A stretch of 64,000 nt of DNA. Source: Hymenobacter metallicola (lineage in GTDB: Bacteria; Bacteroidota; Bacteroidia; Cytophagales; Hymenobacteraceae). The notes beneath the pieces are model-generated. The model did not search any database. It saw nothing but the letters and a program-made list of their open reading frames with translations, and was not told the DNA's origin. Made by a program: the position numbers and the translations under genes. This document shows positions 33,994 to 42,183 of this stretch, in pieces. The DNA lies in contig NZ_SRMB01000002.1 in the NCBI RefSeq assembly GCF_004745645.1, positions 496,001 through 560,000 of the forward strand. The letters are read 5' to 3'. The first letter of the stretch is position 1; each line of letters starts with the position of its first letter.

Positions 33994-36420
33994 CTAACTC
34001 TTAATTGACCTATTGAATTTCCTTCTTGCTATATCAATATCTCTCCTCAAATCGTACGAAACCCGGGACCAGTCAAAATATGTATTCAGATGCTTAATAG
34101 GCTCCCACAACCCATCCATATACTCCACAAACAACTCGGCCCGATCAAGTCTTTGTGCAATATGTTTTGCATCTCCTATTTGTGCCCTATATCGTTGAGA
34201 TATAAATGGAATATCTACAATCATAGCATCAACATAAGTAAACAACTTAATTAACGTAGTAAAATGGTATGCGCCAATTGTTGTAATCCTTATTACAACT
34301 TGACTAGCACTCATTCTACCAACAGAATTTCTAGACGTAGATTCAATTAGTTTGCGCGACACATAGTACCCTATCAAAAAATCAATTTGAGGAACAGTAT
34401 AGCCATATCCCTGTAGTTGAGCGTAAATTTTTTCACTCTCTAAATAACCATCACCACGACCAGAATTCATTGAACTCTGCAACATACCTAGAACGATAGA
34501 ACCTAAAAAATACTCTTTAGTGTCGTTATAATGTATATCAAATACATTCGTTATCAAAGATCTGCTTGGATCATAGTAGATATTATCACCAAATATAACT
34601 GCTCGTAAGAATTCATGAAAAGGTATATCGTAGTCGCCATCAGTAGAGAAAATATGCAGTATTTTCTCTGTATTAACATGACCACTTCCAAAAAAACTTT
34701 TAACAACATCTATAGCCTGCCTTATATTGCCAGCAGATATATTATCAATAAACTCAAACAATCTTGGATTCCTTGCAAAGGAATCTTTTAATATTTGAAT
34801 CAATGTATCAAGCTTGGAAAAAGTTGTATTAATCTTCAGAGAAGATAGAGGTATTTCACCTCTTGTAATTAACTGAGCAAAATTTAGCCTTCTGTTAATT
34901 ACTTCATCTAATCTAGGAGGAGCAATTGAGAAGGCTTTTGGATGATATCCACTTAAAGCACCAACTTTAACTGAACGGTGAAATGTTTCAGGCCTCAATG
35001 TAACAAAGACAGTAACAGGCCAATGCTCCGCTAGTTCCTGTGATATCAGAAATGCTTGTTGTTGAGCATCATCACCACGTTGGTCACAATTATCTAAAAA
35101 TATAATAGCCTGTTTCTTCTTAATTTTGGTCGCTTGCTCCAATGATTTTCTCACATGCTGAGGCCTGTCCATAACTTTTCCAGCAAGAAATTCAATTTCT
35201 TTCATTATAATATCAGGACTACCAATATCATACAAAGGTTTGTATATTCCATTTTTAAATGAAGCCAACTCATCCTTGTAAACCTCTCTTACAAATAAGT
35301 TTTCATCAATATTTATATTGTAATCCTCTTTAAGCTGTGTAGCAACTTCATCAATCACTACTTTTTCGATCAAAGTAGTAAGAACAGCCTGTGCACCAAG
35401 ATTTATCTTAAAAGTCAGCGCATTATCAAATACTGCCTTAGCTTCTACTTTAATAAGATTATTAATAAAACTTGTTTTACCAACACCAACATCACCGAGT
35501 AATAACACTGGTCTACGGCTTAAACTATTCGCCACTATATCTGACAAATCCTTAGATATACCATTTTTCGTTACTACCGGCTCAACATAACCAGCTTGTT
35601 CCTCTTTCTCAAATATATATTTATACCTTGTAGTAAGTATTTCTTTGCTCACCATGGCGAATTGAGACAAAGGACCGCTCTTACAATAACATGCTTTAAG
35701 AAAACGTGACTCTACCTCCTTCTCCCTGATAACATCTTCCAGAACCAAATCACTAATAATCTGCATATCCATTTGAAACGGATTTCTATTCTTTACACCA
35801 GGATAGTTATTTATTGTTGAGGACAATTTTGCTGGAAGGCTTTGCACTTGGTTGCCGACAAGCGTATTAATAACATATCTTGATTCAAGACCAGGTTTTG
35901 ACAGAACATTCCACAATAACTGAAAGTTATTCAACATAACTTGTGTTGACGCAAAGACAATAGCATTGCCCTCCAAAGGCGGAACTCCATCAATTCTATT
36001 AGCAACAAAAATTACTAGTTGCCAACCATTACAAACTATCCCGACCTCAACTCCACGTTTTTGACAATAACCACTTACCTGCTCTAAAGCATCTTTAAGA
36101 TTTTTATTATCTTTACAAAGGGTTTTTAGGCTATAAATATTGTTATTTGTTATTCCGATGGGAAGGGTAAAATAATCACCTTCCCTTTTAGCTTCTAGTA
36201 TAGCAACAGGCCGATGGATAGTTAGTATATAATCCGCATACTTTCCTTGATAACTCTCTTCAGTAATAAGATTTTCCCTGCTCCACCCCAAGCATTCAAG
36301 TAATAGAGCATCTATCATTTGAATTCTAGTAGTATCTTCATTTCTTTCATGATCTGATGCGGAACAAAGTGCATCAAGCTTCTCCATATTACTTCTGGAC
36401 TGCTCGTAATCGTTAGCCAT
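33994..36420 (-). CDS. HsdR-N-like nuclease fused to P-loop NTPase, candidate single-gene defence protein
   Basis: 808 residues, strongly AT-rich compared with all neighbours. Residues 1-150 resemble the N-terminal nuclease of type I restriction R subunits: TRIQMIDALLLECLGW, then YADYIL (D63), ILEAKRE (E76-K78) and EQVSGYC (Q114), the D-ExK-Q pattern of PD-(D/E)XK nucleases, followed by VEVGIVCNGWQLVIF. A P-loop domain follows with Walker A GDVGVGKTS (309-317), Walker B AIIFLDNCD (438-446) and an Arg in VTLRPE (R476), suggesting a STAND- or ORC-like switch NTPase. The helical C-terminus (about 600-808) may be a winged-helix sensor region. No methylase or specificity gene adjoins. Defence by nucleotide-gated DNA cleavage is inferred. 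Confidence 0.75.
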   Translation of the reverse strand: MANDYEQSRSNMEKLDALCSASDHERNEDTTRIQMIDALLLECLGWSRENLITEESYQGKYADYILTIHRPVAILEAKREGDYFTLPIGITNNNIYSLKTLCKDNKNLKDALEQVSGYCQKRGVEVGIVCNGWQLVIFVANRIDGVPPLEGNAIVFASTQVMLNNFQLLWNVLSKPGLESRYVINTLVGNQVQSLPAKLSSTINNYPGVKNRNPFQMDMQIISDLVLEDVIREKEVESRFLKACYCKSGPLSQFAMVSKEILTTRYKYIFEKEEQAGYVEPVVTKNGISKDLSDIVANSLSRRPVLLLGDVGVGKTSFINNLIKVEAKAVFDNALTFKINLGAQAVLTTLIEKVVIDEVATQLKEDYNINIDENLFVREVYKDELASFKNGIYKPLYDIGSPDIIMKEIEFLAGKVMDRPQHVRKSLEQATKIKKKQAIIFLDNCDQRGDDAQQQAFLISQELAEHWPVTVFVTLRPETFHRSVKVGALSGYHPKAFSIAPPRLDEVINRRLNFAQLITRGEIPLSSLKINTTFSKLDTLIQILKDSFARNPRLFEFIDNISAGNIRQAIDVVKSFFGSGHVNTEKILHIFSTDGDYDIPFHEFLRAVIFGDNIYYDPSRSLITNVFDIHYNDTKEYFLGSIVLGMLQSSMNSGRGDGYLESEKIYAQLQGYGYTVPQIDFLIGYYVSRKLIESTSRNSVGRMSASQVVIRITTIGAYHFTTLIKLFTYVDAMIVDIPFISQRYRAQIGDAKHIAQRLDRAELFVEYMDGLWEPIKHLNTYFDWSRVSYDLRRDIDIARRKFNRSIKS

Positions 36421-36563
36421 ATATTATGAAGATTTAATATTCACTGAGTGGTGTGTTTCTGTTGCCAAGATAAGTATTATGTGGATTTTACATTTACACA
36501 TTTAGTGTAGGTTTATAGCTCGTGTCTCTCATACCGCTGTGGTTACATCTCACCCTGCTGGCG
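36421..36563. promoter_or_regulatory. AT-rich upstream region of the nuclease-NTPase gene
   Basis: 143 AT-rich bases before the gene start at 36420 (minus strand). The minus strand has TATCTTGG, a two-mismatch relative of TAnnTTTG, about 55 bases before the start. Composition returns to GC-rich at about 36535, giving the right-hand border of the AT-rich segment. Confidence 0.35.
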
Positions 36564-36677
36564 CGCGTCTGTGACGCGTGACTCCCGGCACCGCGTCTCT
36601 GACGCGAATCGTTGAGGCAAGTCGTTCTGCCAGCCGCGTCAGAGACGCGAAACCGCCAAGCACGCATCAAAAACGCG
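36564..36677. repeat. Cluster of near-palindromic CGCGTC-N3-GACGCG elements
   Basis: Three 15-bp units, 36564-36578, 36592-36606 and 36635-36649, read CGCGTC-TGT/TCT/AGA-GACGCG: 6-bp inverted arms around a 3-base centre. A fourth, degenerate copy is at 36662-36677. The spacing is uneven (28, 43, 27). They lie 145 bases upstream of the AT-rich gene on its promoter side. They may be binding sites or a dispersed genomic repeat. Confidence 0.75.
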
Positions 36678-36721
36678 CGCTAGCTCCCCGCCACTCGCGC
36701 ACCCATCCCACCCTCCTGCCA

Positions 36722-36744
36722 CCCCACCCCACCCCGCCCCACCC
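36722..36744 (-). other. Strong G-quadruplex motif on the minus strand
   Basis: The plus strand has four C4 runs and one C3 run separated by single bases (36722-36744). The minus strand is therefore five G-runs with one-base loops, the most stable predicted class of G-quadruplex. It sits directly between the palindromes and the 21-bp tandem repeats. Confidence 0.75.
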
Positions 36745-36761
36745 TCTTGCCGCGCCCGCCG

Positions 36762-36971
36762 AAGCTCCTGGCACCCCGCGCCAACCTCTTGCCACGGTCG
36801 GTGAACCTCTTGTCACCCCCGTTGAGGTTCATGTCACCCCTGTTGAAGTTCTTGCCACGCTCGTCAAGGTTCGTGTCACCGCTGGCGAAGCCCTTGTCAG
36901 CCCCGGCGAAGTTCCTGTCACCGCCGCTGAGGTTGCTGCCGCTTCCGCTGAAGCTCCTGCCAACCCGGGCC
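36762..36971. repeat. Ten imperfect 21-bp tandem repeats
   Basis: Ten units of exactly 21 bases, starting at 36762 and then every 21 bases to 36971, share the core AAGcTcnTGnCAccnc-GnnG; first and last units begin alike (AAGCTCCTG). Because 21 is divisible by three, every frame that crosses it is open. On the minus strand it would encode heptads such as GGDKRFTDR and RGDMNLNGG. None of the frames has an ATG in a sensible place, so coding is doubtful. Divergence is mostly single-base changes without length change. Confidence 0.8.
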
Positions 36972-37055
36972 GCATAAATAGTCACCCGCCCGAATACAAG
37001 CAACCCCGAATCCGACTACCTTACCCTCAAGTATTTACCCTAACCTATACCCACT

Positions 37056-37748
37056 ATGAACGATTCGCAACGGGCCAAGCTTGCCATGCTGCAAACCACC
37101 CTGCGCGTGCTCGACGAGCACGCCGACCTCTACGCCACCAACAAAGCCCTCGGCAAGGCCCGCCAGGAGCTGGCCGCCCTCGTCGCCGACCTCGACCCCA
37201 CCGCCGAGCGGCAGCAGCGCGCCACCACGCCCGCCAAGCCCGGCGCCGTCAAGAAGGAAACCAAGGAGAAGCTGGCCGAGCGCGCCGCCGCCGTGGCCGC
37301 CGCCCTGCTCGCCCTCGCCGATGAGCTCAACGACATCCGCCTGCACACCGACAGCGACTACACCGAGCGCCAGCTCCGCCGCCAGCCCGACGCCGACCTG
37401 CTGCGCATCACCCACAACCTGCACCAGCGCGCCACCGACCACGCCCAGGCCCTGGCCGAGCAAGGCGTCACGGCCCAGGAGCTCAGCGACCTGCAAGCCG
37501 CCATCCAGGCTTTCCAGCAGGAGCAAACCACGCCCCGCACCCGCATGGCCGACGGCAAAGCCCGGAAACAGGAAATCAACGCCGACCTGCGCGAGGCCTC
37601 CGCCCTGCTCCGCAACCGCATCGACAAGTTCCTCATCCGCTACCAGCGCCCCGAGCCCCAGTTCCACACCGCCTACCAGTCGGCCCGCCAGGTGGTCAAT
37701 ACCGCCGCCCGCCCCGCCGCCAAAACTACCCCGGCCCCGGTCGGCTAG
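37056..37748 (+). CDS. Helical charged protein of unknown function
   Basis: 230 residues from ATG 37056. The composition is rich in Ala, Glu, Arg and Gln; long helices (SQRAKLAMLQTTLRVLDEH, KEKLAERAAAVAAALLAL, RKQEINADLREASALL) suggest coiled coils. No signal peptide, membrane segment or enzyme motif is visible. It follows the tandem-repeat array with its own short leader and precedes a strong terminator. No family is recognised. A structural or scaffold role is possible but not supported by direct evidence. Confidence 0.72.
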   Translation: MNDSQRAKLAMLQTTLRVLDEHADLYATNKALGKARQELAALVADLDPTAERQQRATTPAKPGAVKKETKEKLAERAAAVAAALLALADELNDIRLHTDSDYTERQLRRQPDADLLRITHNLHQRATDHAQALAEQGVTAQELSDLQAAIQAFQQEQTTPRTRMADGKARKQEINADLREASALLRNRIDKFLIRYQRPEPQFHTAYQSARQVVNTAARPAAKTTPAPVG

Positions 37749-37813
37749 CGCCCCGCCCGGTCGTTTGCCGCGTTGCCTCCCCTATCCTACCGCACTATCC
37801 TACTGCAACAGCC

Positions 37814-37852
37814 GCGCCCGGCTTCCCCTCACAGGGAGGCCGGGCGCTTTTT
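37814..37852 (+). terminator. Rho-independent terminator
   Basis: GCGCCCGGCTTCCC pairs with GGGAGGCCGGGCGC (one G-U) around a short loop and is followed by a T-run. Confidence 0.85.
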
Positions 37853-37962
37853 CATTCCCTTCAACAACCCTGCGGTATATCCCCAGGATTTTATTGCACC
37901 ACCGGGCAGCTATATTTCAAACAGTTAGAATATTTTTGCTCGACTATACTTACCCAACCCGC

Positions 37963-37970
37963 TAGCTTTG
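37963..37970 (+). promoter_or_regulatory. -7 element overlapping the start of the S74 protein gene
   Basis: TAGCTTTG is an exact TAnnTTTG match; a TTG at 37936-37938 lies 24 bases upstream, slightly beyond the usual range. The element overlaps the TTG start codon at 37968, so either the promoter match is chance or translation begins elsewhere. Confidence 0.4.
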
Positions 37971-39494
37971 AAAACACTTTACGCTCTACTACCCGGTCTG
38001 CTGCTCACGTCCGCCGCCCTGGCCCAAACCACGCCCGGCGGGGTCCGTATCGGCGCAGCCGGCGCCCCCGATGCCGCCGCCATCCTCGATATTTCGGCCA
38101 CCGGCAAGGGCCTGCTCATCCCCCGCATGGACTCGGCCGCCCGCGCCGCCATCCCCACCCCACCCGATGGCCTGATGGTGTTCCAGACCGACGGCCGCCA
38201 GGGCTTCTGGTATGCCACCGGCGGCAGCTGGCTCTTCATCCCCGACAAAGCCCGCGCCGGCGACAACCTCGGCAACCACGTGCTTGGCCGAAATCTGGTG
38301 CTCAACGGCCAGCGCATCGTGGGCGGCACGGCCGCCGCGCCCGGCACCAACGGCCTGACCATCGACGCCAACGGCCTGGTCCGCCTGCGCACCGCCATTC
38401 GCCCCCTAAACACCTACGACAACGGCGCCGGCCTCCGCCTCGATGATGCCGATGCCGGCCTGCTGGTCCGCACCACCATTGGCTACGGCTCCCCCACGCC
38501 ACCCCTCTCGGGCCAAGGCGACCGGCTGATGTGGCTGTCGTACTATGGGGCCTTCCGGGCCGGCGGCGTCGATGGCACGCAGTGGGACACTGGCAACCTG
38601 GGCTTTTACTCGGCCGCTTTCGGCTACAACAACCTGGCCAGCGGCAACTACAGCCTGGCCAGCGGGTTCAGGAATACCGTGCAGGGCAGCTACTCCGTAA
38701 CGGTTGGCTCCAACAGCTTTGTGGATCAAACCTCGAGTGCCTCGGCCGCGTTTGGCAACCTCTGCCGCGTGAAGGGCAGCTACAGCCTGGCCGCGGGTAT
38801 CAACGCCCTGGCCCGGGGCCGCGCCGCCTTCACCCTGGGCGAGCGGTGCACCGCCGACGCGGATAATGCCATTGCCATGGGCCGCTACGCCTCGGCCGGC
38901 GATAGGTCGGGTACCTTCGTCATCGGCGATGCCTCCGTCAACGACACGCTGCGGGCCTCGGCCAACAACCAGTTTTCGGCCCGCTACGCCGGCGGCTACC
39001 GCCTCTACTCCAACGCGGCCATGAGCATCGGGGTGGTCCTGAACGCGGGCAGCAACTCCTGGCAGATTACTTCCGACTCGACCAAGAAAGAGCTGGTGCG
39101 CCCGGCCGACGGCAACCAGTTCCTGGAGCGCATCAACGGCCTGCGCCTGGGCTCGTGGAACTACCGTGGCCAGGACCCGCGCACCATGCGCCACTACGGC
39201 CCCATGGCCCAGGACTTCTACCAGGCCTTCGGCCACGACGCGCTGGGCACCATCGGCAACGACTCGACCATCAACCAGGCCGACTTCGACGGGGTCAACC
39301 TGATTGCCATTCAGGCCCTCTACCGGCAGGTGCTGGAACTGAAGGAAGAAAACGCCCGGCAGCACCAGCAGATTCAGCAGCTACAGTCCCGCGCGGCTTC
39401 GGCGGCAGCAGCACCGGCCGCAACGAATACGGCGGCCCTGGAGGAGCGCCTGCGCCGCCTCGAAGCCCTGCTCGGGGCCCAGGCCCAGCGCTAA
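37968..39494 (+). CDS. Secreted protein with YadA-like head repeats and C-terminal S74 intramolecular chaperone domain
   Basis: 508 residues from a TTG at 37968, the only start that keeps the signal peptide (KTLYALLPGLLLTSAALAQ). After a variable N-terminal domain, residues about 205-320 show YadA-type head repeats (SAAFGYNNLASGNYSLASG, GSYSLAAGINALARG). The C-terminal 130 residues form an S74 chaperone domain: SDSTKKELV with the autocleavage Ser, then LRLGSWNYRGQD and GPMAQDFYQAFG, closed by a coiled coil (ELKEENARQHQQIQQLQ). S74 domains fold as trimers and cut themselves off tail-fibre or adhesin stalks. No membrane anchor is visible, so the mature trimer may be secreted. Confidence 0.87.
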   Translation: MKTLYALLPGLLLTSAALAQTTPGGVRIGAAGAPDAAAILDISATGKGLLIPRMDSAARAAIPTPPDGLMVFQTDGRQGFWYATGGSWLFIPDKARAGDNLGNHVLGRNLVLNGQRIVGGTAAAPGTNGLTIDANGLVRLRTAIRPLNTYDNGAGLRLDDADAGLLVRTTIGYGSPTPPLSGQGDRLMWLSYYGAFRAGGVDGTQWDTGNLGFYSAAFGYNNLASGNYSLASGFRNTVQGSYSVTVGSNSFVDQTSSASAAFGNLCRVKGSYSLAAGINALARGRAAFTLGERCTADADNAIAMGRYASAGDRSGTFVIGDASVNDTLRASANNQFSARYAGGYRLYSNAAMSIGVVLNAGSNSWQITSDSTKKELVRPADGNQFLERINGLRLGSWNYRGQDPRTMRHYGPMAQDFYQAFGHDALGTIGNDSTINQADFDGVNLIAIQALYRQVLELKEENARQHQQIQQLQSRAASAAAAPAATNTAALEERLRRLEALLGAQAQR

Positions 39495-39597
39495 TGGGCG
39501 ACCGGGGCAGTAGAACTCCGTAGAAGCCCCGCCCCGCTGGCCCACGGGCAACTGAAGAAATTAGGAATATCTGCGAGCCGCGAATATCTTGTCCTCC

Positions 39598-40215
39598 ATG
39601 CACCACACCTTACGTATTCTTAGCCTGCTAGCAATTCTGGCGTCCTGCCAGAAAGAGCAGGCTCCGGACCCCGAGCCCGGCCCCGAGGAGCACAGCCTGA
39701 CCCGCTCCCTGCAGTTTCCCGGCGAGGGTATCCGGCTGGATACGACCTACACCACCTCCCAGATTCCGGTGAAGGCCCACGTGAGCAAGTTTACGCCCCA
39801 GGAGGATTACCTGCTCGTGGAGTTCACCTCCGGCGCCTCCATAAGCACGACCACGCAGAAGGACATCATCTCCCTTAACATTCCCGTCAGCAAGCTGCGC
39901 CCGGGCTGGGTGGGCGACTACCAGTTTGTATATGGTCGGTTTAATACTTCCCCTCCCACCTTCACCGGCCACGTGATGGGCAGCCTGTACCTGCGCTACC
40001 ACCAAAACGCCTTCGCCTATTTTGATGCCAACGGCAGCGCCGATACGCCCGGGGTATTCCGCATCACAGCTTACGACGCCAAGCGCCACCTGATCAGCGG
40101 CGATTTTCGCACCAGCGGGGAAGCATGGATAGATCTGACTCCCGTTACGAAGGGTGCTGCCTCTTTCAAGCTACAGCTGAGCGGCTCGTTCAAAAACCTG
40201 CCGGTAAAGCAGTAA
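39598..40215 (+). CDS. Lipoprotein of unknown function
   Basis: 205 residues from ATG 39598 (a TTG three codons upstream was not used). The lipobox LAILASC gives a mature N-terminal Cys followed by a Pro/Glu-rich flexible stretch. The rest alternates strands (LLVEFTSGASISTTTQKDI, VGDYQFVYGRF, HVMGSLYLRYHQNAF) and looks like a compact beta domain. No known family was recognised. A TATCTTG element 6 bases before the start is a partial -7 match. It is followed by a terminator. Confidence 0.78.
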   Translation: MHHTLRILSLLAILASCQKEQAPDPEPGPEEHSLTRSLQFPGEGIRLDTTYTTSQIPVKAHVSKFTPQEDYLLVEFTSGASISTTTQKDIISLNIPVSKLRPGWVGDYQFVYGRFNTSPPTFTGHVMGSLYLRYHQNAFAYFDANGSADTPGVFRITAYDAKRHLISGDFRTSGEAWIDLTPVTKGAASFKLQLSGSFKNLPVKQ

Positions 40216-40249
40216 GCCCCGATTCCACTCGTTAGCTAGTCCATAAACC

Positions 40250-40287
40250 AAGCGCCCGGCTTCCCAGAGAGAAGAAGCCGGGCGCTT
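40250..40287. terminator. Bidirectional terminator
   Basis: AAGCGCCCGGCTTC pairs with GAAGCCGGGCGCTT over a 9-base loop between the convergent lipoprotein and amidohydrolase genes. T-residues follow on the plus strand. Confidence 0.8.
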
Positions 40288-40311
40288 GGCTTTTCTGCGG
40301 CTGCTACTCCC

Positions 40312-41934
40312 CTACTTCAGCACCTTGGCATCGTGCACCACCTTCCCCCCCACGATGGTGAGCAGGCTGGTAGTCCGGGGCAGCTCCGGCGGGGGCACGG
40401 TGAAGATATCCTGGGACAAGACGACCACGTCGGCCAGCTGCCCCACGGCGAGCCGCCCCTTGTGCTGCTCTTCAAATTCGGCAAACGCCGAGCCGTAGGT
40501 ATAGGCCCGCACCGCCTGCTCGCGAGTCAGGGCCTCGGCCGGGTTGCTGGGCGTGATACCGGCCAGCATGATGTTGAGAAACGGGTTCAGGGGCCCATCC
40601 GAGCCCAGGGCCAGCGGAATGCCCGCCGCCAGCAGGGAGCCCAGGGGCTGCATTTTCGGTCCCCAGCGCTGGTGAAACACCTGGGGCTCGGTGAAGTGGC
40701 TGGGGTTCTGCACCACGACCACCCCCAGGGCTTTGGCCCGCGGCACCAGGTCGCCGATGATTCCGTCGCCGTGCTCAATCCGGACCCGGCGGGCGGGCCA
40801 GCTGCCGGCGGCCCCGTTGCGCTCCAGGGCGGCCAGGACCACCTCGGCGCTACGGTCGCCGGCGCAGTGCACGAGGAGCTGCTGCTTAAAATCGACCGAC
40901 TCCTGCACCATGCGACCTACTTCGGCTTCGCTGAAATTGAGCTTGCCCGTCCAGCCGGGGCGGTCCTGGTAGGGCTGGCGCAGGGCGGCGCCCCGCTCGT
41001 AGGGCGTCCCGTCGAGCACCCACTTGATGCCGCTGGCTTTCACCTGTGGCGGCAGCTTGGTCAGGGAAGCCAATTGGCGCACTTCACTCAGGTCGCGCTG
41101 CTGGGGCGAAGTGGGCGCAAACGGAATGACCCGCACCCGCACCGGCAGCCTGGCCTGCCCCAGCAGCCGGGTAAACCGCTCGACGGGCATAAAGGAAAAC
41201 AGCTGCAGCGAGGTAATTCCCAGCCCCAGGGCTTCGTCGGAGAGGCGTTGCAGGCCGGCCAGGGCCAGGGAGTCGGAGGCCTGGGCGGCCAGGGCCCGGC
41301 TGGGCAGCCACTGGGCATACTCCCAGAAGCGGCCGTTGAGCTGGCCGGTGGCCGAGTGCTCGTAGGCCCCGCCCAGGGGGTCGGGCTGCTGCTCCCCGAC
41401 ACCGAGCTGCTGCAAGGCCCGGGAGTTGGCGATGTAGCCGTGGCCGTAGTAAGCCCGCAGCAGCACGGGATGGTTGGGCGCCAGCCGGTCGAGGGCGGCG
41501 CGGTCTACTTGCGCATTGGTAACGACGACCATACCAATTCTACCAAATACCCAGGTACCGGCCGGGGCCTGCTGCACAGCCGCCGCCAGGGCCTGGGTGG
41601 TTTCCTCCCAGGTCGGCTCCATGGTTTTGAAGGCCAGGGCCGTGCCGCGGGGCTCGGGCGTGAAGTGGTTGTGGGCATCGTTGAAGCCCGGCGTCACGGT
41701 GCGGCCCTGCAGGTCGATACGCCGGGTACGGGGGCCAGCCAGCTTGCTGATGTCGGCCGTGGTACCCACCGCCACAATCCGCTCGCCCCGGATAGCCAGG
41801 GCCTGGGCCTTGGGCCGGGCCGCATCGGCCGTAAACAGGTTGCCGTTCAGCAAGACCAGGTCGGCGGGCTGCTGCCCCAGGGCGGGGGTGCTGAGCAGCC
41901 ACCCGCTAAGTACGCTCCACAGTAGCTTTTTCAT
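40312..41934 (-). CDS. Exported amidohydrolase family 3 protein (YtcJ-like)
   Basis: 540 residues from ATG 41934; GTG 41940 is a weaker alternative. A signal peptide (MKKLLWSVLSGWLLSTPALG) indicates export to the periplasm. Characteristic blocks: DLVLLNGNLFTAD, IRGERIVAVGTTADI, GRTVTPGFNDAHNHF with the HxH metal ligands, LLVHCAGDRS with the second His, RIEHGDGI, and LGSDGPLNPF with the metal-binding Asp. Closing residues VVLSQDIFTVPP and VGGKVVH are typical for PF07969. It should hydrolyse an amide or related bond; the substrate is not known. Complete, standing alone. Confidence 0.92.
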   Translation of the reverse strand: MKKLLWSVLSGWLLSTPALGQQPADLVLLNGNLFTADAARPKAQALAIRGERIVAVGTTADISKLAGPRTRRIDLQGRTVTPGFNDAHNHFTPEPRGTALAFKTMEPTWEETTQALAAAVQQAPAGTWVFGRIGMVVVTNAQVDRAALDRLAPNHPVLLRAYYGHGYIANSRALQQLGVGEQQPDPLGGAYEHSATGQLNGRFWEYAQWLPSRALAAQASDSLALAGLQRLSDEALGLGITSLQLFSFMPVERFTRLLGQARLPVRVRVIPFAPTSPQQRDLSEVRQLASLTKLPPQVKASGIKWVLDGTPYERGAALRQPYQDRPGWTGKLNFSEAEVGRMVQESVDFKQQLLVHCAGDRSAEVVLAALERNGAAGSWPARRVRIEHGDGIIGDLVPRAKALGVVVVQNPSHFTEPQVFHQRWGPKMQPLGSLLAAGIPLALGSDGPLNPFLNIMLAGITPSNPAEALTREQAVRAYTYGSAFAEFEEQHKGRLAVGQLADVVVLSQDIFTVPPPELPRTTSLLTIVGGKVVHDAKVLK

Positions 41935-42183
41935 AGACACCCGAGTAGTTCGTCTCCAACTTAATATTGAAAGATTACAATATAGTAAAAACCCGGCAGC
42001 CAGCTTTGCCCTCAGCGTGTGGATAGCAGGGCCCTGCCACTACCCAGGTAGCACCTTGCTTACCGCCGAGCGCCGCCGCAATTGGCGGAGCCGGATATGG
42101 GGCACTTATAAGAAGGTTTCTATAGTTTGCAGCTGACATATAATTAGTAGCGTCCCGCTGATCTACCCTACCTTTTTTGTTAG

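Noticed and set aside
33994..36420. Type I restriction-modification locus
   Set aside because: Only an HsdR-like nuclease domain is present; no helicase motifs and no hsdM or hsdS genes flank it.
36762..36971. Possible CRISPR array
   Set aside because: The 21-bp units follow each other directly with no spacers and no cas gene is in the window.
36680..37003. Heptad-repeat protein gene on the minus strand
   Set aside because: The frame only starts with TTG, has no leader or domain, and other frames across the repeat are equally open.
37968..39494. Prophage tail-fibre gene
   Set aside because: The S74 domain occurs in phage fibres, but no capsid, terminase, integrase or other phage gene is near, and a signal peptide is present.
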